From assembly GCA_964621605.1 (NCBI GenBank), contig CAZUMJ010000012.1, forward strand, positions 11,024-75,023: a stretch of DNA of 64,000 nucleotides, read 5' to 3'. The translations under genes and the position numbers were made by a program. Of this stretch, positions 1 through 8,737 are shown in pieces. How positions within the stretch are numbered: position 1 is the first letter of the stretch; the number at the start of each line of letters is the position of its first letter. Source of the stretch: CAZUMJ01 sp964621605. GTDB lineage: Bacteria; Actinomycetota; Acidimicrobiia; Acidimicrobiales; Iamiaceae. The notes below the pieces were generated by a model. It was not told where the DNA came from. It made no database searches and was given only the letters and a program-made list of their open reading frames with translations.

Positions 1-2
1 CC

Positions 3-740
3 GCCGACGGCTCGCCGCTGTGGACCGCAGACATGCACTGGCCCGACCCGTGGGCGCTCATCTCCGCGATGGCCACGGTCACGACCCGCTGCCGCTTCGT
101 CACGAACATCTACGTCGCGCCGGCCCGTGACCTCTTCACGGTCGCCAAGGCGGTCTCGACCGCCGCGGTGCTGTCGGGCAATCGGGTGTCGTTGGGGGTG
201 GCTGCCGGCTGGTGCGAGGACGAGTTCGTCCAAACCGGCCAAGACTTCGCGACGCGGGGCAAGCGACTCGACGAGATGCTCGAGGTGCTTCCGCGGTTGT
301 TCACCGGCGAGCTCGTCGAGCACCACGGCACGTTCTACGACTTCGGCAAGTTGTCGCTCGCGCCGGTGCCGTCGAAGCCCGTGCCACTCATCATCGGCGG
401 CAACTCCAAGGCGGCGATGCGGCGGGCAGCACGTGTCGGTGACGGGTGGATTCCCGCATCGAGCTCGCGCCCCGAGGAGCTCGAGCCGATGCTTGCCGAG
501 ATGCAGCGCCTCCGTGCCGAGGCGGGCCGAGCGGACGCGCCGTTCGAGATCATCGCGGCGCTCGCCGCCATGCCCGACGTCGACCTCTACCGCCGCTTCG
601 AGGACCTCGGCGTGAGCGGCGTGATGGCGGCACCCTGGTTGACGCGTGCGGTCGGCAAGGACCGCTACGGCTACGACGCCGATCACGTGCGCACCACGAT
701 GGAGCGCTTCGCCGAGTCGGTCATCTCCTCGTATCGCTGA
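3..740 (+). CDS. LLM-class F420-dependent oxidoreductase, 5' truncated
   Basis: The reading frame is open from base 3, so the N-terminus lies outside the window and the ATG at 33 is internal. The protein has the luciferase-like monooxygenase pattern: a GVAAGWCEDEF strand-turn, a following G-DF--RGKRLDEML segment, HHGTFYDF, and the P-P-LIIGGNS---RRAARVGDGWIP stretch. The family are TIM-barrel enzymes that use reduced F420 (or FMN) to reduce or oxygenate small substrates; the substrate here cannot be told. The next gene starts 5 bases after its stop codon, so the two are probably co-transcribed. The family call is firm and the cofactor choice is inferred from closest resemblance. Confidence 0.85.
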   Translation, partial: ADGSPLWTADMHWPDPWALISAMATVTTRCRFVTNIYVAPARDLFTVAKAVSTAAVLSGNRVSLGVAAGWCEDEFVQTGQDFATRGKRLDEMLEVLPRLFTGELVEHHGTFYDFGKLSLAPVPSKPVPLIIGGNSKAAMRRAARVGDGWIPASSSRPEELEPMLAEMQRLRAEAGRADAPFEIIAALAAMPDVDLYRRFEDLGVSGVMAAPWLTRAVGKDRYGYDADHVRTTMERFAESVISSYR

Positions 741-744
741 TTCG

Positions 745-1527
745 ATGTCGGGACGCCTCGCCGGTCGCCACCTGTTCGTGACCGGGGGCGCGCGGGGCAT
801 CGGCGCCGCTGCGGCACATGCTGCGGTCGCCGAGGGCGCGGTCGTGACCCTCGTCGACCGAGATGCCGAGTCCCTTGCCGTAGCGGCGACGTCGATCGGT
901 GAGGTGGCAGTCGGCGTCGTGGCGGACGTTCGCGATGGCGACGCGGTCGAGGCGGCGGTCGTGGCCGCGGAGGATGCGTTCGGTCCGCTGCATGCCGCGT
1001 TCATCAACGCGGGGGTGGGCGCGATGCAGGCGCTGCACACCTACACCGACGCGCAGTGGCGACGCATCATCGACGTGAACCTCACCGGGACGTTCAACGT
1101 GCTGCGCGCGGTTGCGCCGCGCCTGGTCGCCCTGGGTGGCGGAGCGATCGTGACGTGTGCGTCGGCGGCGGCGCTGCGCCCCACACGCGGCGAGGGGCCG
1201 TACTGTGCGGCGAAGGCCGGGGTGATCGCGCTCACGATGGGCGCCGCGCAGGAGTACGCGCCGACCGTGCGGGTGAACTGCGTGTCGCCCGGCTTCATCG
1301 ACACGGCGCTGACCGCGGGCCTGCTCGGCCACGAGCCGTTCCGGACCCGTATCGAGGCAGGCACGCCCCTCGGCCGGGTCGGCCGTGTCGAGGATGTGGC
1401 CGCCGCGGTGGTGTATCTGTGCTCCGACGATGCCTCGTGGGTGACGGGTCAGAACGTGGTGATCGACGGCGGCGCGTTGCTGCCGAGCCCGCAGGTGGAC
1501 GCGGTCATCGACGACCTGTTGGGCTGA
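745..1527 (+). CDS. SDR-family NAD(P)-dependent oxidoreductase
   Basis: A 260-residue classical short-chain dehydrogenase. TGGARGIG near residues 13-20 is the Rossmann nucleotide-binding turn. INAG near 88-91, a Ser near 140 and YCAAK (Tyr153, Lys157) are the structural and catalytic elements, and the C-terminus has the usual WVTGQNVVIDGG. The frame is open further upstream, into the preceding gene, but the ATG at 745 lies just after that gene's stop and gives a standard N-terminus. The substrate is unknown; the nearby lipid genes suggest a hydroxyacyl-CoA or alcohol. Confidence 0.85.
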   Translation: MSGRLAGRHLFVTGGARGIGAAAAHAAVAEGAVVTLVDRDAESLAVAATSIGEVAVGVVADVRDGDAVEAAVVAAEDAFGPLHAAFINAGVGAMQALHTYTDAQWRRIIDVNLTGTFNVLRAVAPRLVALGGGAIVTCASAAALRPTRGEGPYCAAKAGVIALTMGAAQEYAPTVRVNCVSPGFIDTALTAGLLGHEPFRTRIEAGTPLGRVGRVEDVAAAVVYLCSDDASWVTGQNVVIDGGALLPSPQVDAVIDDLLG

Positions 1528-1639
1528 CTGCGGCGCGCTGTCGGCAGACCGCGAGGGACGACGGCCGCCGGCGCGATGGGCAGGGGTATGTGGAGGTGAG
1601 CGCCTTGGGCGCACCGGGCGGGTGCCGGTGTCGATAGCC

Positions 1640-2296
1640 TCAGGCCCGCCGGGCCGTCGCACGGGCCGAGGCTTCGCCTAGGCGGATTGTTTCCTCCAAC
1701 ACGGCCTGGATCCCGGGCGGATCGGTGCGTGCAGGGCTTGTCGTGTCGTTCCACGTCGCGCATGCATCGAGGGCCCACCTGGCCCATTCGGCGATGGTGC
1801 AGAAGTGCTCGACCATGAACCGGTTGGCAAGCGCCATGAGGTGCAAGCGTTCGGGCTGCAGGCGGGTGTCGGCGTCGAGCATCTGCCGTGCTCGCTCGAC
1901 GAACAGGTCGCGTGTCTCTTCGGCTTGGGCCGCCATGGTCGCGAGGTTCTCGCGGAGGTCCTCGATGCTGCCGTGGTCGGCGAACAGCACGCGCAGCATG
2001 CCCTCGAACTGCAGCGCCGAGGGGTGGGGTGGCTCGCGGAGCCAGTCCTTGAGTGCGGCGAGGCCGGCTGGCGTGATCGAGTACATCGTGCGCGTGCGCC
2101 GACCGTCGTGGAGCGTCGTCGAGGTGGCGAGGCCGTGCTCGACGAGCTTCTTCGGCGCGCTGTAGAGGCCGCGGTTGGCGCGTGGCCAGATCTCGGTGAC
2201 ACCGCGGCCGAGTTGTTCCGCGAGCCCATATGCGGACCAGTCACGACTCGTGAGTAGGCCCAGGATGAGGTAGGAGGTCGTGGTGAGCTGCTCCAT
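1640..2296 (-). CDS. PadR-family transcriptional regulator
   Basis: A 218-residue protein with an N-terminal winged helix (about residues 5-85): SYLILGLL---DWSAYGLAEQL, then RANRGLYSAPKKLVEHGLA and a TMYSITPAGLAALKDWL wing. A helical C-terminal dimerisation region (about 95-210) of the PadR type 2 sort follows. PadR proteins are usually ligand-responsive repressors of neighbouring transporters or detoxification genes. It is divergent from the secreted hydrolase at 2391, across about 94 bases that may hold a shared promoter. I could not pick out a convincing PadR operator. Confidence 0.85.
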   Translation of the reverse strand: MEQLTTTSYLILGLLTSRDWSAYGLAEQLGRGVTEIWPRANRGLYSAPKKLVEHGLATSTTLHDGRRTRTMYSITPAGLAALKDWLREPPHPSALQFEGMLRVLFADHGSIEDLRENLATMAAQAEETRDLFVERARQMLDADTRLQPERLHLMALANRFMVEHFCTIAEWARWALDACATWNDTTSPARTDPPGIQAVLEETIRLGEASARATARRA

Positions 2297-2390
2297 GAAC
2301 GCAGGCTACGGGAGGCTGCCTCGTCGGGTTCATGCACGAGCAGTGACAGTTTCTCCGCATCCGTCGTGCCTGGCGGGTTACGTTGCCACC

Positions 2391-4364
2391 ATGTTCGATC
2401 GTTGGGGGATGCGTTCGAGTTGGGGGATGCGCCCGCCGCATGCAGTCGTGGCGGTCATCGTTGCGATCGTTGCTGTCTGTGCGGCCGGCGGGGTCGCGGC
2501 GTCTGCGCCGGCTGTACCGCCGCCGACCGTGAGCGTGCTCGCCGGACACACGATGAACGGCAACCCGATCTCGTGTGCGCCGCGCGCCGACGGCGTGCGG
2601 GTGTGTCATGGCTCGTCCACGTCGAGCGATGGTGACAGCCGCTTCAAGACCTTCGACGGAAGCCCACTCGACGTCTACGTCACGCTCCCGTCCGACACGG
2701 CCACGCCGCGGCCGCTGATCGTGCAGAGCCACGGGTGGGGCGCACCGCCGAGCGGTCCCGACGACACCCAGTACGGCGGCCCCAGCGCGGCGCAGTGGGC
2801 AGCGAAGGGCTATGTCGTGGTGCAGCTTGCGGCGCGCGGGTGGGGTGATTCCTGCGGCACGCCGGAGTCACGAGCGGTGGATCCGGCGGCGTGCGCCCAC
2901 GGCTACATCCGTCTTGCCGACGTGCGCTACGAGGTTCGTGACGTCCAGACGATCGTGGGGCTGCTTGTCGATGAAGGCCTGGTCGACCCGGCGCGGATCG
3001 GCGCGATGGGTGAGTCCTACGGCGGCGGGACGACGCTCGAGCTGGCGACGCTGCACGACCGGGTGATGGCGACCGACGGCACGCTCGGTCCGTGGCTCAG
3101 TCCCGCAGGTACGCCACTGCACGTTGCGGCGGCGATCCCGCTGTACGCGTGGAGCGATCTCGCCACCGCACTCGCGCCGAACGGGCGCACGTTCGACGAC
3201 CGTGTCACACCACCGAGCGACGACTTCACGCCGCCGGGCGTGTGGAAGCAGTCCATCAGTATGGGCTTGCACCTGGTGGGCCAGCTCTCCGGGTACTACG
3301 CACCGACGGGGACCGATCCGAGCGCGGATGTCAACGCGTGGTTCGCGGCGCTCGCGCTCGGCAATCCGTCGGCCACCCCGCAGTTGCACGACGTGATCGA
3401 CCAGACCACGCGCTACCACTCCGCGTATCACCTGCTGGCCGGCACCTACGGCGTGCCGGCGGTCGAGCCGCCACCGATGCTGTTCGTCCAGGGGTTCACC
3501 GATGAGGTGTTCCCCGTCGACGAGACCTTGCGCTACGTCAACCTTGAACGGTCGCTGTTCCCTGCTGCATCGGTTGCCATCGAGTTCCTCGACGGGGGTC
3601 ATCAGCGAGCCCAGAACAAGCCGGCGGACGGCGCACGGGTGGGCGCGCACATCGAGGCATTCTTCGACCATTACCTCGGCGGTTCGAGCGCCGCGCCGGT
3701 CGGTGGCGTGACTGCGTCGACGCAGACGTGCCCCGAGAGCGGGCCCGCAGGCGACGTGTTCCATGCCGACACGTGGGCGGCGTTGCACCCGGGCACGGTG
3801 ACCTTCCGTGCGGCCCCTCGGGTGACGGTCACCTCGGCGGCGGGTGACGAAGGCGTCGCCAAGACGCTCGACCCGATCTTCGGCGGGCATGCGTGCGTCA
3901 CCGTGCCCGCCGCAGACCAAGGCCCGGGTGTGGCCACGTACCGGCTGCCGGCGGTGGAGGGCAGCGGGTTCACCCTGTTGGGTGCCCCGTTGGTGACGGT
4001 GAACATCGACGCCCACGGCGAGAACGCCTATCTCGCGGCACGGCTGTTCGACGTCGACCCCGCCACCAACGAGGCGGTGCTCGTCACCAGGGGGGTGTAC
4101 CGGGTCGATCCGCAACACCCGACGGGCACGGTGTCGTTCCAGCTCCAGGCCAACGGTTGGCACTTCGCGGCCGGGCACATCCCAAAGCTCGAGTTGTTGG
4201 GCAAGGACGCGACGTACCTGGGGGCATCACCGGTGCCGTTCGACGTCGACGTGTCCGAGCTGACGCTGACGCTGCCGATCCACGAGCCGTCCTACACGGC
4301 GAGCAGCGCGGCGCAAGCGGTGCCCGCGATACCTGTGCTTGCGGCGCCGACGTTCACGGGTTGA
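2391..4364 (+). CDS. secreted CocE/NonD (X-Pro peptidase S15-like) hydrolase
   Basis: A 657-residue exported alpha/beta hydrolase. After a short N-terminal stretch comes a hydrophobic signal segment (VVAVIVAIVAVCAAGGVAAS). The S15 catalytic domain has GESYGGG with the nucleophile Ser near residue 208, FVQGFTDEVFP for the acid and GGHQRAQ for the His. A C-terminal beta-sandwich of the X-Pro type (about 430-630) follows. The start was set at the ATG at 2391; the ATG at 2409 is equally possible. The chain ends in a Pro/Ala linker and PTFTG at the very C-terminus, almost the same ending as the GH30 enzyme at 10692. Substrate (ester, peptide or drug-like) unknown. Confidence 0.8.
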   Translation: MFDRWGMRSSWGMRPPHAVVAVIVAIVAVCAAGGVAASAPAVPPPTVSVLAGHTMNGNPISCAPRADGVRVCHGSSTSSDGDSRFKTFDGSPLDVYVTLPSDTATPRPLIVQSHGWGAPPSGPDDTQYGGPSAAQWAAKGYVVVQLAARGWGDSCGTPESRAVDPAACAHGYIRLADVRYEVRDVQTIVGLLVDEGLVDPARIGAMGESYGGGTTLELATLHDRVMATDGTLGPWLSPAGTPLHVAAAIPLYAWSDLATALAPNGRTFDDRVTPPSDDFTPPGVWKQSISMGLHLVGQLSGYYAPTGTDPSADVNAWFAALALGNPSATPQLHDVIDQTTRYHSAYHLLAGTYGVPAVEPPPMLFVQGFTDEVFPVDETLRYVNLERSLFPAASVAIEFLDGGHQRAQNKPADGARVGAHIEAFFDHYLGGSSAAPVGGVTASTQTCPESGPAGDVFHADTWAALHPGTVTFRAAPRVTVTSAAGDEGVAKTLDPIFGGHACVTVPAADQGPGVATYRLPAVEGSGFTLLGAPLVTVNIDAHGENAYLAARLFDVDPATNEAVLVTRGVYRVDPQHPTGTVSFQLQANGWHFAAGHIPKLELLGKDATYLGASPVPFDVDVSELTLTLPIHEPSYTASSAAQAVPAIPVLAAPTFTG

Positions 4365-4407
4365 TCGTCGGGCTCGTCGCCGGGCTGATCGTCGCCTCGC
4401 CGCCTGC

Positions 4408-4587
4408 CTAGCGGGACCCGACGGGACCGCCGACCGGGGTCGACCGCCAGTGCCGTGCCTTCATCGCGGGGCGCTCCACCGCGAACCACGATGCGGCTGC
4501 GAGCGGCAGGGTGCACAGCACGGCAGCAGGAGCCGAGGCGCCGAGACGGTCCTTCACCGACCAGATCGCCATCCCGGCAAGGAAGAA
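4408..4587 (-). pseudogene. C-terminal remnant of an acyltransferase-3 (OafA-like) membrane protein
   Basis: About 59 codons read FFLAGMAIW---APAAVLCTLPLAAASWFAVERPAM, then a basic tail and a stop. A last transmembrane helix followed by an ERP motif is how acyltransferase-3 (OafA/YrhL) proteins end. The family has about 350-400 residues and ten helices, and nothing upstream in any frame supplies the rest. I read it as a decayed gene end. The call rests on one motif and hydrophobicity. Confidence 0.45.
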
Positions 4588-4648
4588 CGCTGGCCGGCGC
4601 ATTGCGTCGGACGAGTCGAGGCCACAGCAGGATTGCGACACCGACGTA

Positions 4649-4867
4649 GGCGGAGGTGTGGAGGCGTGCCTGTGGACCGAGGTTGTCGCCACCTCTGAGC
4701 AAGTCGATGGAAGGCTCTGGCCGCGCCTTGCGGCGACCGCCGAGGTTGCGTGGACACCGCAGCGCATGCGCAAGTGGGACGACTTCGCTCGGCGCGTGGC
4801 CCAGTTCGAAACCCGGTGGAACGCCGATGGCTTGGACTACACCAAGGACCCGAGCATCCCCTGGTGA
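4649..4867 (+). pseudogene. C-terminal remnant of a GH20 beta-N-acetylhexosaminidase
   Basis: A frame ending at 4867 reads GGGVEACLWTEVV---, then LWPRLAATAEVAWTP and RKWDDFARRV. This is the standard end of the GH20 catalytic barrel (G-qa-lWsE --- wPRlaAlAE--Ws). The preceding 300 or more residues, including the catalytic Asp-Glu pair, are missing: the sequence upstream is the unrelated acyltransferase remnant on the other strand. There is no start codon for this part alone with any sign of a binding site. It is probably the leftover of a deletion that joined two dead genes. Confidence 0.55.
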
Positions 4868-5065
4868 GTCGGCGGCGTCCCTCGAAGGGGCGGCGGGTCT
4901 GCCTGGAGAATTTGCTTGGAGAAGTAGAGCGTGCAACCGCGTGCATGCCAGCTCGACACATCTGCAGGACTGCGGGCGCTCCGGGGGCGTGTGCTCGAAA
5001 GGAGACGACAACACGGTTCGTTGTGGTGTTCGCAGAAGATCGTCAATCAATGTCGAACAATCGCC
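4868..5065. other. non-coding stretch, nothing recognised
   Basis: Between the GH20 remnant and the end of the GGDEF gene. Short open frames exist on both strands, but none shows a known motif, a plausible binding site or gene-like composition. Together with the two remnants it makes a 700-base interval (4365-5065) without an intact gene, unusual for this compact region. Confidence 0.5.
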
Positions 5066-6358
5066 TCAGCCCTCGAGGTGCGGGGTCACGACCTCGATGC
5101 CGCCAGGGTTGGTCTCCTTGGCGTGGTACATCGCCAGGTCTGCGTGGTGGATCGCATCCTCCGGGCTCGCATCAGGTCCTACGAGCGCGATGCCGATCGA
5201 TGCTTCGAGCCCCGCGATGACGCCACCGATGGGGTCGTCGTCGCCGTCGGGGAGCGGGATGGCCGCCTGGAGGCGTCGAGCGAGGTGCCGGGCCTCGTCG
5301 GCGCCAAGTCCTTCGCAGATCACGACGAACTCGTCGCCACCGAGGCGCGCAACGGTGTCGGGGCCCCGCACCACGGCACGCAGCCGCTGCGCCACGCGTA
5401 CGAGCACGTCGTCGCCGACGGCGTGGCCGAGGTCGTCGTTGATCGCCTTGAAGCCGTCGAGATCGATGAAGAGCACGGTGACGGGCAGGTTCGTGCGCTT
5501 GCTGCGTCGCAGCGCCTGACGCAGGCGGTCGACGAGCAGGGTGCGGTTCGGAAGCTCGGTGAGCGGATCGTGGGTCGCGCGGTGGGTGAGGTCCTGCTCG
5601 ACAGCTCGCTGCGCGGTGACGTCGTCGAAGGAGGCGATCAGCCCGGTGATGCGGTCGTCGTGGCGCAGTGGGGCGAAGCGGCCGAGGATCCAGCGCTCGC
5701 CTTCCGGATGCTCGACCCGGAACAGCTGCTCGCTCGACTCGCCACGCTGCAGCGCCGCGTTGCTGGCCCGTGCCACGGGTTTCACATCGTCGGGGTGCAC
5801 CAACCGCGTCCAGCCTGCCCCGGAGAGTTGCTCAGCGGGGTAGCCGAGCACCTCTTGGGTCGCCAGGTTCGAGTAGACGACGAAGCCGTTGAGGTCGGTC
5901 GTGAGGATGGCGGCGGGGACGACCTCGGCGAGCGAGGCGAGGGTGCCCGCCTCGGCGCGTTGCGCGACGGAGGGGAAGGTGAAGTCCTCGTCGGTATCGG
6001 GCCCCTGCACCCGGCGGAGCAGCAGCACGGTGCCGCACAGGTCGGGGTCGTCGCGGCAGTCGCGCACGAACCCCTCGGTGAGCGCCCATCCGCCGTCGCC
6101 GGTGCGGGCGCGCAGGCGGAGCGTGCCGACGAGGTCCTCGCCGGAGCGCGTGCGCTCGATGAAGTCCAGGATCGTGGGGACGTCGTCGGGGTGGGCGTAC
6201 TCGGCGATGTGGCGCCCGAGGGGGAGGTCGGGGCCATACCCGAGCGATGCCTGGCCGTAGGCGCGGGCCAGGTGCCCGTCACGGATGAGGAGCATCGTCT
6301 GGCCGCACGTCGCGAGCAGCGTGTCGAAAACGCTGTGCACGGCTTCGCGCTCGCCCAT
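5066..6358 (-). CDS. PAS-PAS-GGDEF diguanylate cyclase
   Basis: About 430 residues: two PAS-like sensor regions (about 10-110 and 140-255; the second holds LTTDLNGFVVYSN and GYPAEQLSGAGW), then a GGDEF domain. The catalytic motif is intact (ARLGGDEFVVI, near 340). RGPD lies five residues before it, which is the product-inhibition I-site (RxxD). The protein should make cyclic di-GMP from two GTP in response to a signal sensed by PAS. No transmembrane segment is seen. I chose the ATG at 6358 because GGGAGG stands about 11 bases upstream; an in-frame ATG pair about 20 codons further up is possible. It is divergent from the SDR operon at 6557. Confidence 0.85.
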   Translation of the reverse strand: MGEREAVHSVFDTLLATCGQTMLLIRDGHLARAYGQASLGYGPDLPLGRHIAEYAHPDDVPTILDFIERTRSGEDLVGTLRLRARTGDGGWALTEGFVRDCRDDPDLCGTVLLLRRVQGPDTDEDFTFPSVAQRAEAGTLASLAEVVPAAILTTDLNGFVVYSNLATQEVLGYPAEQLSGAGWTRLVHPDDVKPVARASNAALQRGESSEQLFRVEHPEGERWILGRFAPLRHDDRITGLIASFDDVTAQRAVEQDLTHRATHDPLTELPNRTLLVDRLRQALRRSKRTNLPVTVLFIDLDGFKAINDDLGHAVGDDVLVRVAQRLRAVVRGPDTVARLGGDEFVVICEGLGADEARHLARRLQAAIPLPDGDDDPIGGVIAGLEASIGIALVGPDASPEDAIHHADLAMYHAKETNPGGIEVVTPHLEG

Positions 6359-6513
6359 CTGCTGCCGGTCCTCCCTGGATCCGCCCGGATCCATACTGCT
6401 TCGCCCGGTAGTCATCATATGACGAACCGTAGGATTCTGGAAGTCCCGCGCGAACCCTGCTTGGGGCCCTGCGGGCAGGCCCGTTGGGAGTGCTCGCGGT
6501 GTGGCCTCTAGTA

Positions 6514-6530
6514 TCTGACGGTCCATCAGA
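6514..6530. promoter_or_regulatory. 17-bp operator, site 1 (TCTGACGGTCCATCAGA)
   Basis: Inverted repeat TCTGACG-GTC-CATCAGA, ending 26 bases before the ATG of the SDR at 6557. It shares its half sites and 3-base spacer with eight other promoter sites in this window. By size and symmetry it is likely a TetR-type repressor site. It should control the operon SDR-FadE30-IpdF-MaoC. Confidence 0.75.
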
Positions 6531-6556
6531 ATCGAACTCTCGGAGGCACCGCCACC

Positions 6557-7465
6557 ATGGGCATGCTCGACGGCAAGGTCGCGATCGTCACCGGCGCAGG
6601 GCACGGCATCGGCCGCGGCCACGCGCTGGAGCTGGCCAAGCACGGCGCCAAGGTCGTGGTGAACGACCTCGGCGTGAGCGTGAGCGGCGAGGGTGGCGGC
6701 AAGGATGCCGACCTCACCGTCGACCTCATCAAGGCACGTGGTGGCGAGGCCGTCGGCAACTACGAGAACGTCGCCGACTACGAAGGCGCCGGGCGCATGA
6801 TCGCCCAGGCCGTCGACACGTTCGGCCGCCTCGACATCCTCGTCAACAACGCCGGCATCGTGCGCGACTCCGCCATCTGGAACATGTCCGAAGCCGACTT
6901 CGACTCGGTGCTCGCCGTGCACGTGAAGGGCACCTGGGGCCCCTGCAAGCACGCCGCGGTGTACTTCCGTGAGCGCTCCAAGTCGGGTGAGGCGTTCACC
7001 GGCCGCATCATCAACACCACCTCCGGGGCCGGGCTCGTCGGCAACTTCGGCCAGACCAACTACGCCACCGCCAAGGCGGCCATCGCGGGTCTCACCCAGA
7101 CGCTCAGCCTCGAGCTCTACAAGCTCGGCGTGACCGTCAACTGCGTCGGCCCCGCCGCCGCCACCCGCATCACCGGCACCATGCCCGGCGCGCCCGCCGT
7201 CATCGAAGCCGACGACGTGCCCGACGACGAGTTCAACCCGATGGACCCCGCCACGTCGTCGCCGCTGGTCGCCTGGCTCGCATCCGACGAGTCGCAACTC
7301 GTGACCGGGCAGATCATCCGCGCGGTGGGCGACAAGATCGTGCTGATGAAGGGCTGGGCCGACGGCCCGACCATCTCCACCAAGAAGCGTTGGGATGCGG
7401 AGAAGCTCGGTCAGCAGCTCGCCACCGACGTGTTCTTCACGCGGGCGCCGGGCCTGCGCTACTAG
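6557..7465 (+). CDS. SDR-family (3-hydroxyacyl-CoA) dehydrogenase, MFE-2-like
   Basis: 302 residues. VTGAGHGIGRGHALELAKHG and VVVNDLG are typical of the dehydrogenase unit of peroxisomal-type multifunctional enzyme 2 and its mycobacterial relatives (Rv3548c, ChsB1). NNAGIVRD and YATAK (catalytic Tyr and Lys) are present, and a C-terminal extension after the Rossmann core (KRWDAEKLG...) is usual in this group. The likely role is NAD-dependent oxidation of a beta-hydroxyacyl-CoA of a steroid-ring intermediate. Start ATG 6557 has CGGAGG 8-13 bases upstream. First gene of a four-gene operon under operator site 1; a paralogue of the SDR at 39678. Confidence 0.85.
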   Translation: MGMLDGKVAIVTGAGHGIGRGHALELAKHGAKVVVNDLGVSVSGEGGGKDADLTVDLIKARGGEAVGNYENVADYEGAGRMIAQAVDTFGRLDILVNNAGIVRDSAIWNMSEADFDSVLAVHVKGTWGPCKHAAVYFRERSKSGEAFTGRIINTTSGAGLVGNFGQTNYATAKAAIAGLTQTLSLELYKLGVTVNCVGPAAATRITGTMPGAPAVIEADDVPDDEFNPMDPATSSPLVAWLASDESQLVTGQIIRAVGDKIVLMKGWADGPTISTKKRWDAEKLGQQLATDVFFTRAPGLRY

Positions 7466-7468
7466 CCG

Positions 7469-8650
7469 GTGGATCTCAGCTTCAGCGACGCCGACGAGGG
7501 GTTCCGGGCCGACGCCCGGGCCTGGCTCACCGACGCGCTCGACGGGCCGTTCGCCGCGGTCCGCGGGCGTGGAGGCCCCGGTGACGAGCACGCCCTCTAC
7601 GAGGAGCGCCTCGCGTGGGAACACCACCTCGGGCGCTCCGGGTGGACGTGCGTGGGGTGGCCCACCGAGCACGGCGGGCGTGGCCTGTCGCTGCACCAGC
7701 AGGTGATCTGGTTCGAGGAGTACGCCCGCGCGGGTGGGCCGGGTCGTCTCGGCCACATCGGCGAGACGCTCGCCGGGCCGACGATCATGGCGTTCGGCAC
7801 CCCCGAGCAGCAGGCCCGCTTCCTGCCCGGCATCGTCGCCGGCACCGAGCTGTGGGCCCAGGGCTACTCCGAGCCGAACGCCGGCTCCGACCTCGCCAAC
7901 ATCCAGACCCGCGCGGAGCGCGACGGAGACGAGTGGGTCATCTCCGGGCAGAAGGTGTGGACGTCGCTCGCCCACTGGGCGCAGTGGGCGTTCGTGCTGT
8001 GCCGCACCAACCGAGACGCCCCGAAGCACAAGGGCATCTCGTACCTCCTCGTGCCCCTCGACCAGCCCGGCGTCGAGATCCGCCCCATCCGCCAGGTCAC
8101 GGGCACCTCCGAGTTCAACGAGGTGTTCTTCGACGGGGCGCGCACGTCGGTCGCCAACACCGTCGGCGACGTCGACGGCGGCTGGAAGGTCGCCATGGGC
8201 ACGCTCGCGTTCGAGCGGGGCGCATCCACGCTCGGCCAGCAGCTCGAGTTCGACAACCAGCTTCGCCACGTGCTCGACGTGGCACGGGCCAACGGGCGCA
8301 TCGCCGACCCCGTGGTGCGCCAACGGCTGGCCGCGTCCTGGGCCGGCTTGCGGATCATGCGGTGGAACACGCTGCGGGTCCTGTCGGCTGCGGGGGCGGA
8401 CCTGCCCCGCGAGGCGATGGTCACCAAGCTGTACTGGTCGAACTGGCACCGCGACCTGGGTGAGCTCGCCATGGACGTGTGCGGCGCCGACGCGCTCCTC
8501 GCCGAACCCGAGCCCGGCTACGAGCTCACCGCCCTGCAACGGTTGTTCCTGTTCACCCGCTCCGACACCATCTACGCCGGGTCGAACGAGATCCAACGCA
8601 ACATCATCGGGGAACGGGCGCTCGGCCTCCCGCCCGAACCGAAAGCCTGA
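7469..8650 (+). CDS. fadE30: acyl-CoA dehydrogenase, FadE30-like
   Basis: 393 residues with the full acyl-CoA dehydrogenase layout: helical N-domain, FAD-binding middle (QGYSEPNAGSDLANIQTRA; VISGQKVWTSLAHWA), and a helical C-domain ending SDTIYAGSNEIQRNIIGERALGLP. Start GTG 7469 follows the SDR stop by 3 bases. The directly following IpdF-like SDR repeats the fadE30-ipdF order of mycobacteria, where FadE30 desaturates the propionyl side chain of HIP-CoA, the C/D-ring intermediate of steroid breakdown. The family call is certain; the FadE30 identity is from context and resemblance. Confidence 0.75.
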   Translation: MDLSFSDADEGFRADARAWLTDALDGPFAAVRGRGGPGDEHALYEERLAWEHHLGRSGWTCVGWPTEHGGRGLSLHQQVIWFEEYARAGGPGRLGHIGETLAGPTIMAFGTPEQQARFLPGIVAGTELWAQGYSEPNAGSDLANIQTRAERDGDEWVISGQKVWTSLAHWAQWAFVLCRTNRDAPKHKGISYLLVPLDQPGVEIRPIRQVTGTSEFNEVFFDGARTSVANTVGDVDGGWKVAMGTLAFERGASTLGQQLEFDNQLRHVLDVARANGRIADPVVRQRLAASWAGLRIMRWNTLRVLSAAGADLPREAMVTKLYWSNWHRDLGELAMDVCGADALLAEPEPGYELTALQRLFLFTRSDTIYAGSNEIQRNIIGERALGLPPEPKA

Positions 8651-8737
8651 TCGCTCCCAACCCTGACGGCCCCGGCACCCGGCAACCGTCGTTCCCCTCC
8701 GACACCGGTCCCACCCACGCATCGACGAGGTCACGCC

